Source: Perognathus longimembris pacificus (Eukaryota; Chordata; Mammalia; Rodentia; Heteromyidae). From it: 64,000 nucleotides of DNA. The stretch lies in NCBI RefSeq assembly GCF_023159225.1, contig NC_063181.1, forward strand, positions 9,321,606 through 9,385,605, in the 5' to 3' direction. Shown piece by piece: positions 47,909 to 56,909 of this stretch. The stretch's first letter is position 1. The number at the start of each line of letters is the position of its first letter. Under the pieces are notes generated by a model. The model saw only the letters and a program-made list of their open reading frames with translations. It had not been told where the DNA came from and made no database searches. A program made the translations under genes and the position numbers.

Positions 47909-48144
47909 TGGGCTGGGAATATGGCCTAGTGGCAAGAGTGCTTGCCTCGTATACATGAAGCCCAGGGTTCCGTTCCCCAGCACCACATATACAGAAAATG
48001 GCCAGAAGTGGAGCTGTGGCTCAAGTGGCAGAGTGCTAGCCTTGAGAAAAAAAAAAAAAGCCAAGGACAGTGCTCAGGCCCTGAGTTCAAGGCCCAGGAC
48101 TGGCAAAAACAACAACAACAACTCCTCCCCCCCAACTAGCATTC
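47901..48144 (+). mobile_element. IDL-Geo dimeric SINE, full length, with target duplication
   Basis: Most complete plus-strand copy (body about 47909-48116). The left ID-like monomer has an A-box-like TGGCCTAGTGG (47922-47932) and a B-box-like GGTTCCGTTCC. The right Geo monomer has a second A-box-like TGGCTCAAGTGG (48017-48028), an A13 interruption, and a second B-box-like GAGTTCAAGGCCC (48083-48095). The tail is (CAA)n at 48107-48121. TAGCATTC occurs at 47901-47908 and again at 48137-48144, a short target-site duplication. Pol III would transcribe it from the left boxes; no protein is encoded, and the frames across it are shadows. Confidence 0.92.
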
Positions 48145-48470
48145 CTCAAAAACTCTCAAGTTCATCAAAAACAAGGAAGATGAATTGAAGGAGACACATG
48201 ATCAAACGCGGTCACATGGATGGAGTTCTAAAGCAAAAAAGGATACTCAGTAAAAACTGGATACTCAGTAAAAACTGATAAAATCTGAATTAAAGTGAGG
48301 TGATTGACTGATTGGGATATATTAATGTTGGTTCATTATTTATGAATAATGTGCTATAAACTTAAATCGTAGAAGGAACTAGATGAGGAGAAATGAGAAC
48401 ATTGTTGTAAATTTAAAAATATTCTATAAGTAAAACAAAAAGTAAGTTTATTTTAAAAAATTCCCAATAG
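48145..48470. other. Unannotated sequence with an 18-bp tandem duplication
   Basis: 48241-48258 (GGATACTCAGTAAAAACT) is exactly repeated at 48259-48276. The flanks are AT-rich and unrecognised. Confidence 0.6.
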
Positions 48471-48550
48471 GGATGGAGTGAATAGCTCAAGCTAGTAGAG
48501 CACTTGCCTTGTAAGTGTGAATCTCTGAGCTTAATATCCAGCACTACAAA
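48471..48550 (+). mobile_element. ID-like tRNA-derived SINE monomer
   Basis: 'ggatggagtgaatagctcaag', then 'gtagagcacttgccttgtaag', then 'ctgagcttaatatccagcac', then an A/C-rich tail: a single tRNA-like monomer distinct from the IDL left half, lacking Geo. Confidence 0.65.
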
Positions 48551-49097
48551 GCAAACAAGCAAATAATTAATAGCCCAAAATAAAACTGTAGAGGACTATG
48601 AAATAAGAAAATGTTTGTTGCCATAAACAAAATATACATGTTAGCAAATGAAATGACTGTGGAGAAGAAAGAAAGGATAAGAGAACCAAACAAAAACTCA
48701 TGGATGATGGAGCATCTGGTGTGTCTAAGCTATTCTGTTTGGCACTTGAATTCCTCTTACTCTCTGCAACCCTCAAACATCCTCCAAGTAGGCACTAAGA
48801 TGTCTTTTCCTTTTATGTAGGTGGAATATTGGACACAAAGAGGTTGTGAGTTTGACAAGCTCTAAGTGCAAGGGGAAAGATCAGGATTCTTGCTCAGGTC
48901 CACATAACTCTACGAACCAGTCCTTTCCCAGTCAGTAAATCAAGTCTACTTCCTGATCTTTACAGATGCTTCTTCCTTCATCACAGAGATCATGCCTTGT
49001 CCTTCCTTTGGTCTGTCCTCTCATTGGTGTTCTTCCTTACGGTGGGGCATGGTCTGCACTCAGTTAACAGTGCTGTATAAATGTGATGAAATTCTTT
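48551..49097. other. Unannotated sequence
   Basis: No feature recognised. Confidence 0.4.
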
Positions 49098-49114
49098 AAA
49101 AACTAAACGACCCT
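49098..49114. repeat. Target-site duplication of inverted L1, left
   Basis: AAAAACTAAACGACCCT. It aligns with 50344-50359 with one gap and two or three mismatches. The junction before it (TTT|AAAAA) fits the L1 endonuclease nick site TTTT/AA on the opposite strand. Confidence 0.7.
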
Positions 49115-49940
49115 AGCATTATCTTATGCATTCATAAGGGCATAGCTATTGGGCTCTTGTGATCCTCTGCTGTGACTAGCCAAAACCTGTGCTAATTATT
49201 CCCTATGAGGGAGACCATAGAGTCCATGTTTCTTTGGGTCTGGCTCACTTCAAGTCCTTCCATTTCCTTACGAATGGGCAATGTCATTCTTTCTGATAGA
49301 GGCATAAAATTCCATTGTATATATGTACCACATTTCCTGATCCATTCATCGATTGATGGGCATTTGGGTTGGTTCCATATTTTAGCTATGACAAATTGTG
49401 CTGCGATGAACATTGTTGTGCTGGTGGCTTTAGTGTGTTCTTGTTTGTGGTCTTTTGGGTAGATGCACAAAAGTGGGGCTGCTGGGTCATAGGGGAGTTC
49501 TATGTTTAGCCTTCTGAGGAATCTCCATACCACTTTCCAGAGTGGCTGAACCAGTTCACATTCCCACCAACAATGAAGTAGGGTTCCCTTTTGGCCACAT
49601 CCCCTCCAACATTTGTTATTGTTAGTTTTCTTTATATAGGACATTCTTACTGGGGTGAGATGGAATCTCAATGTTGTTTTGATTTGCATTTCTTTTATGG
49701 CCAGTGATGTAGAGCACTTTTTCATATGTCTCTTGGCCATTTTCATTTCCTCATCAGAGAAGTCTCTTTTTAAGTGTTTAGCCCACTTGTTGAGGGGGCT
49801 GTTGGTTCTTTGCGGTTTTGTTTTGGAGGAAATTAATTTTTTTTAGTTCTGCATATATCTTAGATATGAGGCCTTTGTCCATTATATGGCCGGAAAAGGT
49901 CTTTTCCCAGTCTGTGGGCTTTCTGTTTATCTTGGGAGCT
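49115..49940 (-). mobile_element. L1, inverted 5' segment (ORF2 C-terminus)
   Basis: This half of the L1 lies on the minus strand. It carries the end of ORF2, its stop codon, and about 77 bases of 3' UTR (49115-49191). It meets the plus-strand 3' UTR half at about 49940. The order (opposite orientation, with target duplications outside both halves) is the signature of twin priming, in which two cDNAs start at the same break. Divergence is low enough for the frame to stay mostly open, so this is a fairly young element. Confidence 0.9.
49192..49940 (-). pseudogene. LINE-1 ORF2 C-terminal fragment
   Basis: The longest clearly protein-derived sequence in the window. The open part (49192-49746, 184 codons) and its in-frame upstream extension to about 49845 encode the region after the reverse transcriptase. 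At residues 46-63 of the open part is the C-x3-C-x7-H-x4-C cluster (C46, C50, H58, C63) that marks the L1 ORF2 C-terminal zinc-knuckle-like domain, with the HCWW signature. Upstream, an N-R-K-P-T-D-W-E-K type stretch (about 49890-49925) matches the conserved block before it. The reading frame shifts at a T8 run (A8 on the coding strand, 49837-49844). ORF2p normally provides endonuclease and reverse transcriptase; both of those domains are missing here, so it cannot function. Confidence 0.93.
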
Positions 49941-50343
49941 GATCGTTATATCACTGTTGTAATTACTTCCAACATGCCATGTGAATCCATAGCTTCTGTT
50001 GTTGATGATCCTCTTGTATACCCTTCCTGTAGTTGTACCCATGCTATCACTGTATCTCATCTGAGTACCCTGGATACTGTATATACTGGTATTAGAAGTA
50101 GGGCAGTGAAAGGGAATATCAAAATCGAGAGACAAAGGATTAAAACACAAATGTCTACAAAGCAATACTTGCAAAATGGTTTAGTGTAAACCAACTGAAC
50201 AACTCACGGGGGGAGAGGGAAAAGGGGAGAGGGGGGAGAGGGAGTGAGGGAGGAGGTAGCAAACAGCACGAGAAACGTACCCAAGGCCTAACGTATGAAA
50301 CTGTAACCTCTCTGTCCATCACTTTGACAATAAATAAGGAAGA
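49941..50343 (+). mobile_element. L1, 3' UTR segment in sense orientation
   Basis: Begins 'gatcgttatatcactg' at the inversion junction and runs through a G/A-rich polypurine tract (50198-50260), characteristic of L1 3' UTRs. It ends 'aactgtaacctctctgtcc' and 'actttgacaataaat', close to the 3' end. The terminal words match the fragment at 25340-25540. The A tail is short and interrupted. The small frames here are not genes. Confidence 0.85.
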
Positions 50344-50359
50344 GAAAATAAACAACCCT
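50344..50359. repeat. Target-site duplication of inverted L1, right
   Basis: GAAAATAAACAACCCT, partner of 49098-49114. Confidence 0.7.
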
Positions 50360-50584
50360 TGTACTTTACAAGCCCTCGGTTTCTATATTTAAAAAGCAAA
50401 CGGCAGTGGGCATGGGATATTTCATTTCATGTTGAAGCACTTGACCTCTCATTAGCTTTTTACTTTCTATTACCTGAATATTCATTTCCTGAAATTTATA
50501 ATTCATATTTTAAAACCTACACAATAGTATTAGCCCTTTTGCTTTGTTATTGTTATGTGTAGTAGTATTAGTAGCATCATTATT
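50360..50584. other. Unannotated AT-rich sequence
   Basis: No feature recognised. Confidence 0.35.
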
Positions 50585-50702
50585 TTTATTTCTCGATAGT
50601 GTCTTGCAAACTTTTGGCCTGGGCTGGCCTCAAACTGCAGCCCTCAATCCCATCTTTGCTTTCTAAGTATAGCCAGGGATTATAGAAGTCAGCATTGTGA
50701 TG
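50585..50702 (-). mobile_element. B1-like SINE, antisense
   Basis: 'tagtgtcttgcaaacttttgg', then 'cctgggctggcctcaaactgc', then 'cagggattatagaagtcag' is antisense B1. Confidence 0.65.
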
Positions 50703-50707
50703 ATTGG

Positions 50708-50832
50708 CTTTTTTTTGGGGGGGGGGGGACAGGTTCATGCTATGTAGCTAAAGCTAGCTTTGAACTTACAATTCTCTTGTCTCAGCCTCTGAGTGCCAGG
50801 ATTATAGATATGCATAACTGGACACTAGTTTT
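50708..50832 (-). mobile_element. B1-like SINE, antisense, second copy
   Basis: A T/G run (antisense tail, with G12 at 50717-50728), then 'gctatgtagctaaagctagctttgaactta' and 'gtgccaggattatagatatgc' (50737-50812). It sits directly after the preceding B1, so two insertions are nested or adjacent. Confidence 0.7.
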
Positions 50833-50911
50833 CAAGGTAAGTCCCAGCAGGTGTTGATTGGATGACAGTCCTAAGTTATCGGAGGTTTTAAGAGCACCAA
50901 AGAGCTGCTTT

Positions 50912-51235
50912 GGTTCATTTGAACTGCTATAACAGAACACCACAAATTGGGTGGGTTATAGGCACCAGAAATGCAATGCTTATAGGTTGAAGGCTGGAGG
51001 GTCTAAGAGAAAGATACTGGGGTGGATTCGGGTGATGTGGGTCATCATGTCATGGAAGTTCCTTTCCACTGACATGGAAGACAGAGTTGTCTCCATCATT
51101 ACAAACTGTACTCGCAGGAGCTCCATCCTTCTGACCCACTACCTTCTGCATGCCCTATCTCTTCACTCCATCACTGAGGGCTTGGATGTCAACATTTAGA
51201 GGGCAAGGGACCCAAACATTCAGCTCATAGCAGGA
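50912..51235 (-). mobile_element. MaLR (MLT1/MST-type) LTR, antisense
   Basis: Starts 'ttcatttgaactgctataacagaacaccacaaattgggtgg' (50918-50958), the antisense LTR 3' end. It continues through 'gttgaaggctggagggtctaag' and ends near 'agggacccaaacattcagctc' (51207-51228). No internal retroviral sequence adjoins it. Confidence 0.7.
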
Positions 51236-51876
51236 GCCAAGAACAGAAGGGGCACCAAGCCTTAGCTAGCATTTGCCCTCTGGTGAAAGGAAGGCAATGA
51301 CAAGGCTATGGTGATTGGAGCTTGCCGAGACTTTGGAGTCAAACTGACAATCTATACTCTCACTGTGAATCTTAGTCTTGGATATACCCCCTGCCCCTCT
51401 GGATCCTACCAGAAAACTCTGATATAGGTGGTGGTTGAAAATGTCTGGTTCCTTCACTATAGGTTGGCATAGGATGGGAAAGTAGGGAAGGCAAAACTGT
51501 GTGCCTTAGAACCACCATCACGCATTCTCTACTTGCATCAACTGTACCGCAGTTTCCCTGTCTGTGGTATAGGGAAACAGCATCTAAACAGTAGGGAGGA
51601 GAATTAATTGAGAGTCAGTGTATTATTCGCCTACCACACAGCATCTAAGTGAGAGCCAGCAATGTGCTGTCCCCCATCCAGAGGCCAGCAGAGCCAAGCC
51701 AAGCAGACTAGAGAAGCAACATGGTAACCATAGTCAAGAAGTCTGCCACCTGGATGGGAGGCTGTGAAGGAGGTGTCTCTAGCCAAGGAGCCCCTTCTTC
51801 CTCACTATTCCTTAAAGTAGTGGTACTGAGAGAAGAGGGGCACTGGGAGCCAAACTCCCTCAATCACCTCACTCCA
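51236..51876. other. Unannotated unique sequence
   Basis: No gene recognised. The 68-codon frame at 51721-51927 runs into the following transposon and is not convincing. Confidence 0.4.
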
Positions 51877-52052
51877 GGGTTGCCAGATAAAATTCAGGTT
51901 GCCCACTTCAAGGTGAATTTCAGATAAACAATGAATTATTTCCAAGACAAACGTATCTCAGATCTTGCCTGAGATATACTTAGGTTTTCTTTCCAGATCC
52001 AATATTTATCTGAAATTCAGATTTAACAGTGTCCTATATTTTTATTTGCCAC
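51877..52052. mobile_element. Fossil palindromic non-autonomous DNA transposon, copy 2
   Basis: Starts GGGTTGCCAGATAAAAT. The arms are near-palindromic: GAATTTCAGATAAA (51915-51928) has a perfect 14-base inverted partner TTTATCTGAAATTC (52005-52018). The same arm appears in reverse complement in copy 1 at about 8300-8330. No transposase. Flanking duplications are not clear because the right end has eroded. Confidence 0.75.
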
Positions 52053-53170
52053 AGCTTCTAAGACACCTCTCTCTGTCCCCAATACAAGTGTGTGAGCGTC
52101 TGTGTGTGCACATAGGCATGCACGTGCACACATACACACATTCACTAGGCCACTGTAGCCCTAGGAGGGGAGCTTTGATCTGCGTTTGAGGCTGTCTGAA
52201 GGACCACTATGGAACTGTTCTTAATAAATCAAAGAGCTTGGTAAGTTATGGAACTGGGCCAAGAGATCATTAAGGAAGCCGCTACCCAATCAGACTAGAG
52301 GGACTCTGAGAGAGCACCATGGGGACATTTATTAGAAAAATAAAATCCTTTGCTAGTTCTGCCTTCGAGGCTTGACTATCTTGTCCTACAAACTGATATA
52401 GGGTTACAGAACAGCCATTGTGGCTTTCCTAGAAGGGTTAGGCCTCATCTGCATGCTGTCCTAGATCCCTAGGCTGATGGAATGTTGTCCTGTTCTGCAG
52501 TGTTGAGCCCTTGCCTTCACTCATTCCTTTTAATTCGACTTCCCTTGGAGCAGAGGCTGGAGCTACAGGAAAGGGACAGAAAGCAAAGGTGCACTTGGCT
52601 GATGTGACTGTCAAGCTCATGATTAACCTTATTCAAAGCCACAGTGCTATGAACATGAAATTCATCTGTGCAGTCTCCAGAAGTTTCTCTCTCCTCTCAC
52701 CCTCTTCCTGTTAGTGTTATCTTTAACATAACACATAGGCCACCTGTCCACTTGGAACCACAATTCCCCACTGCTACTTCCACTACCACCACTGCTGCTA
52801 ACCTGTGACAGCATCATGTACATTCGACTACCAGGATGCCACATCTACTCTATTTCTCCTCCATGACCCGAGAATCTGCTCCCTGATGGAACATCCGTCT
52901 AATTGCCCCAGCCTTCTTGTCCCAAAGGGTCAGTGCATAGCTGCGCCTTCAGACTTGCTCTGCTCATGTCCTCCAAGGGAGAAGCCTCTGGATACCATGC
53001 AGGTTTTGATGGAACTATCCCTCTTCCTGGCACAGTTATCAATTCCTTCTTTGGTTGAGCATTTGGTAACAGCCAATGAGATAACACATGCTTAGGAGTT
53101 GATTGACAGATGTCAGGCAGTTGGGTAGACAGCAGAGCAAAGGAGAACAGGAGTGGGTCCCGCAGGAATA
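52053..53170. other. Unannotated unique sequence with short CA patches
   Basis: A TG/CA-rich patch lies at 52090-52142. The frame at 52805-53095 (96 codons) has no recognisable domain. No gene supported. Confidence 0.4.
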
Positions 53171-53180
53171 GTGTGTGTGC

Positions 53181-53220
<40 letters not shown>

Positions 53221-53234
53221 GCGCGTGTGTGTGT
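53171..53234. repeat. (TG)n microsatellite with GC interruptions
   Basis: About 30 GT units with CG and TTT interruptions. Confidence 0.95.
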
Positions 53235-53489
53235 ACAGCATTTTCATTCCCAGTGGAAGGCAGGACAAGGGGCTGGAGAGACCTTAGAAAGTTTTACTAA
53301 ATTTTAAAATGATGATAAGAATGAGGAGGTTCCAGGTATTTGTGCCACCTTGGGGACCTGGTACTTTGTGACCTTGAGGGTTGGCAGCCTAGAGAAGAAA
53401 TCTTCATCTTCAGCATCCTGAATGGGTGGAACATTCAAAATAAAACCAAGTCCTTGTGAGGTTGTAAAGCCTGTGAGACACATACCTCT
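53235..53489. other. Unannotated sequence
   Basis: No feature recognised. Confidence 0.35.
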
Positions 53490-53496
53490 GGATTTT

Positions 53497-53700
53497 TTTT
53501 CTTCTTTTGGCCAGTCCTGGGGCTTGGACTCAGGGCCTGAGCACTGTCCCTGGCTTCTTTTTGCTCAAGGCTAGCACTCTACCACTTGAGCCACAGTGCC
53601 ACCTCTGGCCTTTTCTATATATGTGGTGCTGAGGAATTGAACCCAGGGCTTCATTTATATAAGGCAAACACTCTTGCCACTAGGCCATATTCCCAGCCCA
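53497..53700 (-). mobile_element. IDL-Geo dimeric SINE, antisense
   Basis: Antisense A tail (T-rich 53493-53508), Geo monomer (53509-53610), ID-like monomer ending 'ccactaggccatattcccagccc' (53677-53699). Possible imperfect target duplication: TGGATTTTTT at 53489 and TGGACTTTTT at 53701. Both Pol III box regions are still recognisable. Confidence 0.88.
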
Positions 53701-54844
53701 TGGACTTTTTGTTACAGGAGTTTGGAAAATTGGGAATTGTTTGAGTCCTGTGGTTGTTTTCTGTTGTTTATAATGGCACCTCCTAGCTGATCCCTTGCTT
53801 TTGAGTGGCACTCATCAAATGCCTGGGGAAAACTCAGCAATCTCAGCGTATCTTGGGAGGAGATCTCTGTGAGATGAATGATGAGCACAAGCAGCTGTTC
53901 TCTACACTGTTTGCTTAGCAGCAACTACTTCTCTGCATCAGAGTTCAGATGGTCCCACTGCTCAAGCCAACAGCTTGAAAGCCTCCCCTCAGGAGGCTAG
54001 CAAATAGCAAAATGTGTGGTGCTCCAATGGCGGGCCTCCATGCTGTTTTGAAAAAAAGGGATAGTGAGCATGTTTTTTCTTGAGAAGGTGATGAACTACG
54101 CACATATTCAGACCAAAGAGTCTGGGAAGAGATTTTTGCCAGTCATTTCCCTTTTCTGTTGGCTTTGACTCATCTGCCTCCCAAGCCCACCCAGTCTAAG
54201 TATGTCCCTGCCCTCACACTTAGAAGGTTCTATCTACTGTTGTCTGTTGGGGAGGGCCTTGGCTTAATGTTTCAGTGCCTGGCATTCCATGGGAAGCAGA
54301 GCCCTGGCTTCCTTGAATTCAAGAATGGAGGCCCTAGATGACTGCGGAGCCTCCTTTTGTGGCCGGGGTAGGGTCCTCAGAGGCCAGACACCATGGTGAT
54401 GGGAATAAAGATCTGGAATGAAACCCAGAGTTCATAAGGTCCAACGCTTTAATACTTAGATGAGAAAGTGGAGGACAAGTGGAGGAGGAATTTTCCCAAG
54501 CTCCACAGCTAGCTACCCAAAAGATTTGCCCCATTGGGCTACTCATTGATCCACACACAATTCTCCTATCCCTTTTCCTGTCTCTTTATCTCTTCTCATC
54601 CTTGACTTCATCTGTGGGAAGGATGGATGATTGGATGTTTTACCTGCAGACTTGTTGATGAGACAGGCTGAGACTCATTCCTGCTTCAGACAGGATATTC
54701 ATTCCTGTTTCAGCCATTTACTGTACACGCTTGGTGGATTGTCAAGGGGGCTGAGATCACAGGCTCAAGGAGTAACATTAGCTCTTCTGCTTACTGTTTA
54801 GTTGAACTTAGGCTTTTCCAGCACCACAGCTAGACAATAACTTT
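53701..54844. other. Mostly unannotated, weak MIR trace
   Basis: 54425-54520 ('ttagatgagaaagtggagg' then 'ccacagctagctaccc') resembles MIR. Otherwise no gene or repeat recognised. Confidence 0.4.
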
Positions 54845-55045
54845 TTTGTTGTTGGTGGTTGTAGGGCTTGAACTCAGGGCTTAAGTACTAAACCTAAGCT
54901 TTTCTTCTCAAGGCCCATGCTCTACCACTTTGAGCCATAGCTCCACTTCTTGTTTCCTGGTGAATTAGAGATGAAAGTCTCATGGACTGGTTTTAAACTG
55001 TGATCTTCAGATCTTAGCCACATGAGTAGCTAGGCATGCAGCTCT
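54845..55045 (-). mobile_element. 7SL+Geo composite SINE
   Basis: Antisense Geo ('gtagggcttgaactcagggc' at 54862-54881 to 'gccatagctccacttctt'), linker 'gaattagagatgaaagtctc', then 7SL-like words ending 'gagtagctaggcatgcag'. Diverged; the T tail is interrupted. Confidence 0.78.
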
Positions 55046-56669
55046 TCGCTAGATTATTATAACTCACGTGCAGATTCCCTATCTCAATAGACACGTTCTT
55101 GGATTAGAGATCACTTTGATTCACAACCTAATAACAACAGCCAAAAAATTTAAAATGGATTCCATAGAGAAAGGTAAAAGAGATAACAGGGATTTGGCTA
55201 TTTCAAGAAGATGGGTGGATAAGGAAACCAAGGAAGAAGTAAGCTTGAGGAAGAGAAGGCACATTTTATGGTCCTGTCTCCAACTGAGCCTGCCCCTTGG
55301 AAAGGCCTCTGGGCATCCATGGTAGCCAAATCTATCATTAAAGAGACATTATTAAGTGGCTGCTGTGTACAAAGGCAGTGCTCGTGGGGATGGTCCAGAG
55401 ATGGATGAAGAACAGCAAAGAATTCAGGCATGAAGAGGAGATGGATTCCTGACATGGAGTGAGGGGGGTTAGATGGGGGTGCGATTAATCAATTACAATA
55501 GGAAAAGATGGGAAGAGACTTGAACATGTGTCCTAAACCCTTTCTTGGAGGGAATGGTTTCAACCTCTCTGGCAAGCATAGTCTTCAGAATGCATCAAAC
55601 CTTTCCTTTCCCAGCTGGAAGCTAAACAGCATTTTAGAGGGATAAAACCCAGAGAGCCAACTTGCAAGACTGAGCCTCAGACACATGCCAGAATTGCTTG
55701 TAGGGTCAGAGACCCTCACCATTGGGAAGGAGACTCAGGACGGGACCACAGAGGCAGGATTGGGAGGGGTGCACAGGCTTACTGGAGTCCCAGGGGAGTC
55801 TATGGGGGCAAAGTCATATATGAGGACAAGAATGTGGCACAGGAATCCAGAGGCAGGACTTGGTGCACAGGTTTGGGTTAGAGACTGTTGTCAAATATAT
55901 CAGACTGTTGTCTCCTCCTGTCAGTGAGTAGGAATGTGTGTTCTGTCTAAGGTCCCTGCATCTGTGCTCTTTGGGTACGTTGGGGGTTAGCGACAGCAGT
56001 GATTCTGTGAAGAGGATGACAGATACAGAGACTGGGGTCCCGGAACCTGATGAGCGTCTTTCCCCCTCAGATGGTTTACAAGTCAGGTAGTCTGTACGGG
56101 CACAGCCCCAGAAGCCACATCTGTGTTTCTCTTTTATGGAGATGGTATATATTAAGCCTCCTGTATGGGGCTCTTCAGCACCTATTCTTAGCATTTCTTT
56201 TTCGTTTAACTCCTTGCTTGCGTCTCTTCCTACCCATGAACGTTCCAAGAGAAGTGTCCACCTCCTAGCTTTGCGTGGCCTCTGCACCTGCTCTCACATG
56301 TTTATCTGTCCCCACCTGGCCTCTCTCCTGAGCTGCAGACATGCCTCCTTAAGATGTTTTCTCTGCTTCTTCAGCACAGCTCCCAAGCACGACTATTCCA
56401 CTGTTGAGAAAAGCAGGCCTGCCTTTCCCTCTGCAAATCTGCTCCTCTTGCTGGGTATTTTTATTCCACAAATGTCACTATTATCCTCCCAGGCACCAAA
56501 ATGAGTAATTCAGGATTTCTTCTGTTCTTCTTTCCTTCCTGTTACCCCTGTCACGGGATCATTTCCAAGAACTGCTAATTCTACCTTCTAAACATGGCAC
56601 CACTTGGTTGTCTAGCCACTGCTTAGCTTGTCCTTGGTCATCCCCCAAACCAAACCAGATGAAAAGAAG
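55046..56669. other. Unannotated unique sequence
   Basis: About 1.6 kb. The 157-codon minus frame (55814-56287) overlaps the 122-codon plus frame (56136-56504). Neither has a recognisable domain. No gene supported. Confidence 0.4.
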
Positions 56670-56686
56670 CCCACCTTCTATTCTTT
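56670..56686. repeat. Target-site duplication of IDL-Geo SINE, left
   Basis: CCCACCTTCTATTCTTT, identical over 17 bases to 56893-56909. Confidence 0.93.
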
Positions 56687-56892
56687 TTTTTTTTTTTTTT
56701 TGGCCAGTCGTGGGCCTTGGACTCAGGGCCTGAGCACTGCCCCTGGCTTCTTCCCGCTCAAGGCTAGCACTCTGCCACTTGAGCCACAGCGCCGCTTCTG
56801 GCCGTTTTCTGTATATGTGGTGCTGGGGAATAGAACCTAGGGCCTCGTGTATCCGAGGCAGGCACTCTTGCCACTAGGCTATATCCCCAGCC
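56687..56892 (-). mobile_element. IDL-Geo dimeric SINE, intact, antisense
   Basis: Best-preserved minus-strand copy: T tail (to 56700), Geo monomer, ID-like monomer ending 'ctatatccccagcccc'. The 17-bp exact duplication shows recent insertion. The insertion site read on the minus strand is TT/AAAG, the type cut by the L1 endonuclease. The SINE has no coding capacity and depends on L1. Confidence 0.94.
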
Positions 56893-56909
56893 CCCACCTT
56901 CTATTCTTT
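56893..56909. repeat. Target-site duplication of IDL-Geo SINE, right
   Basis: Exact 17-base partner of 56670-56686. Confidence 0.93.

Noticed and set aside
49205..50189. Plus-strand frames of 63-123 codons across the L1
   Set aside because: They are antisense shadows of the minus-strand ORF2 and of 3' UTR sequence.
55814..56287. 157-codon minus-strand frame
   Set aside because: No domain; overlaps an independent 122-codon plus frame, which is expected for chance ORFs.
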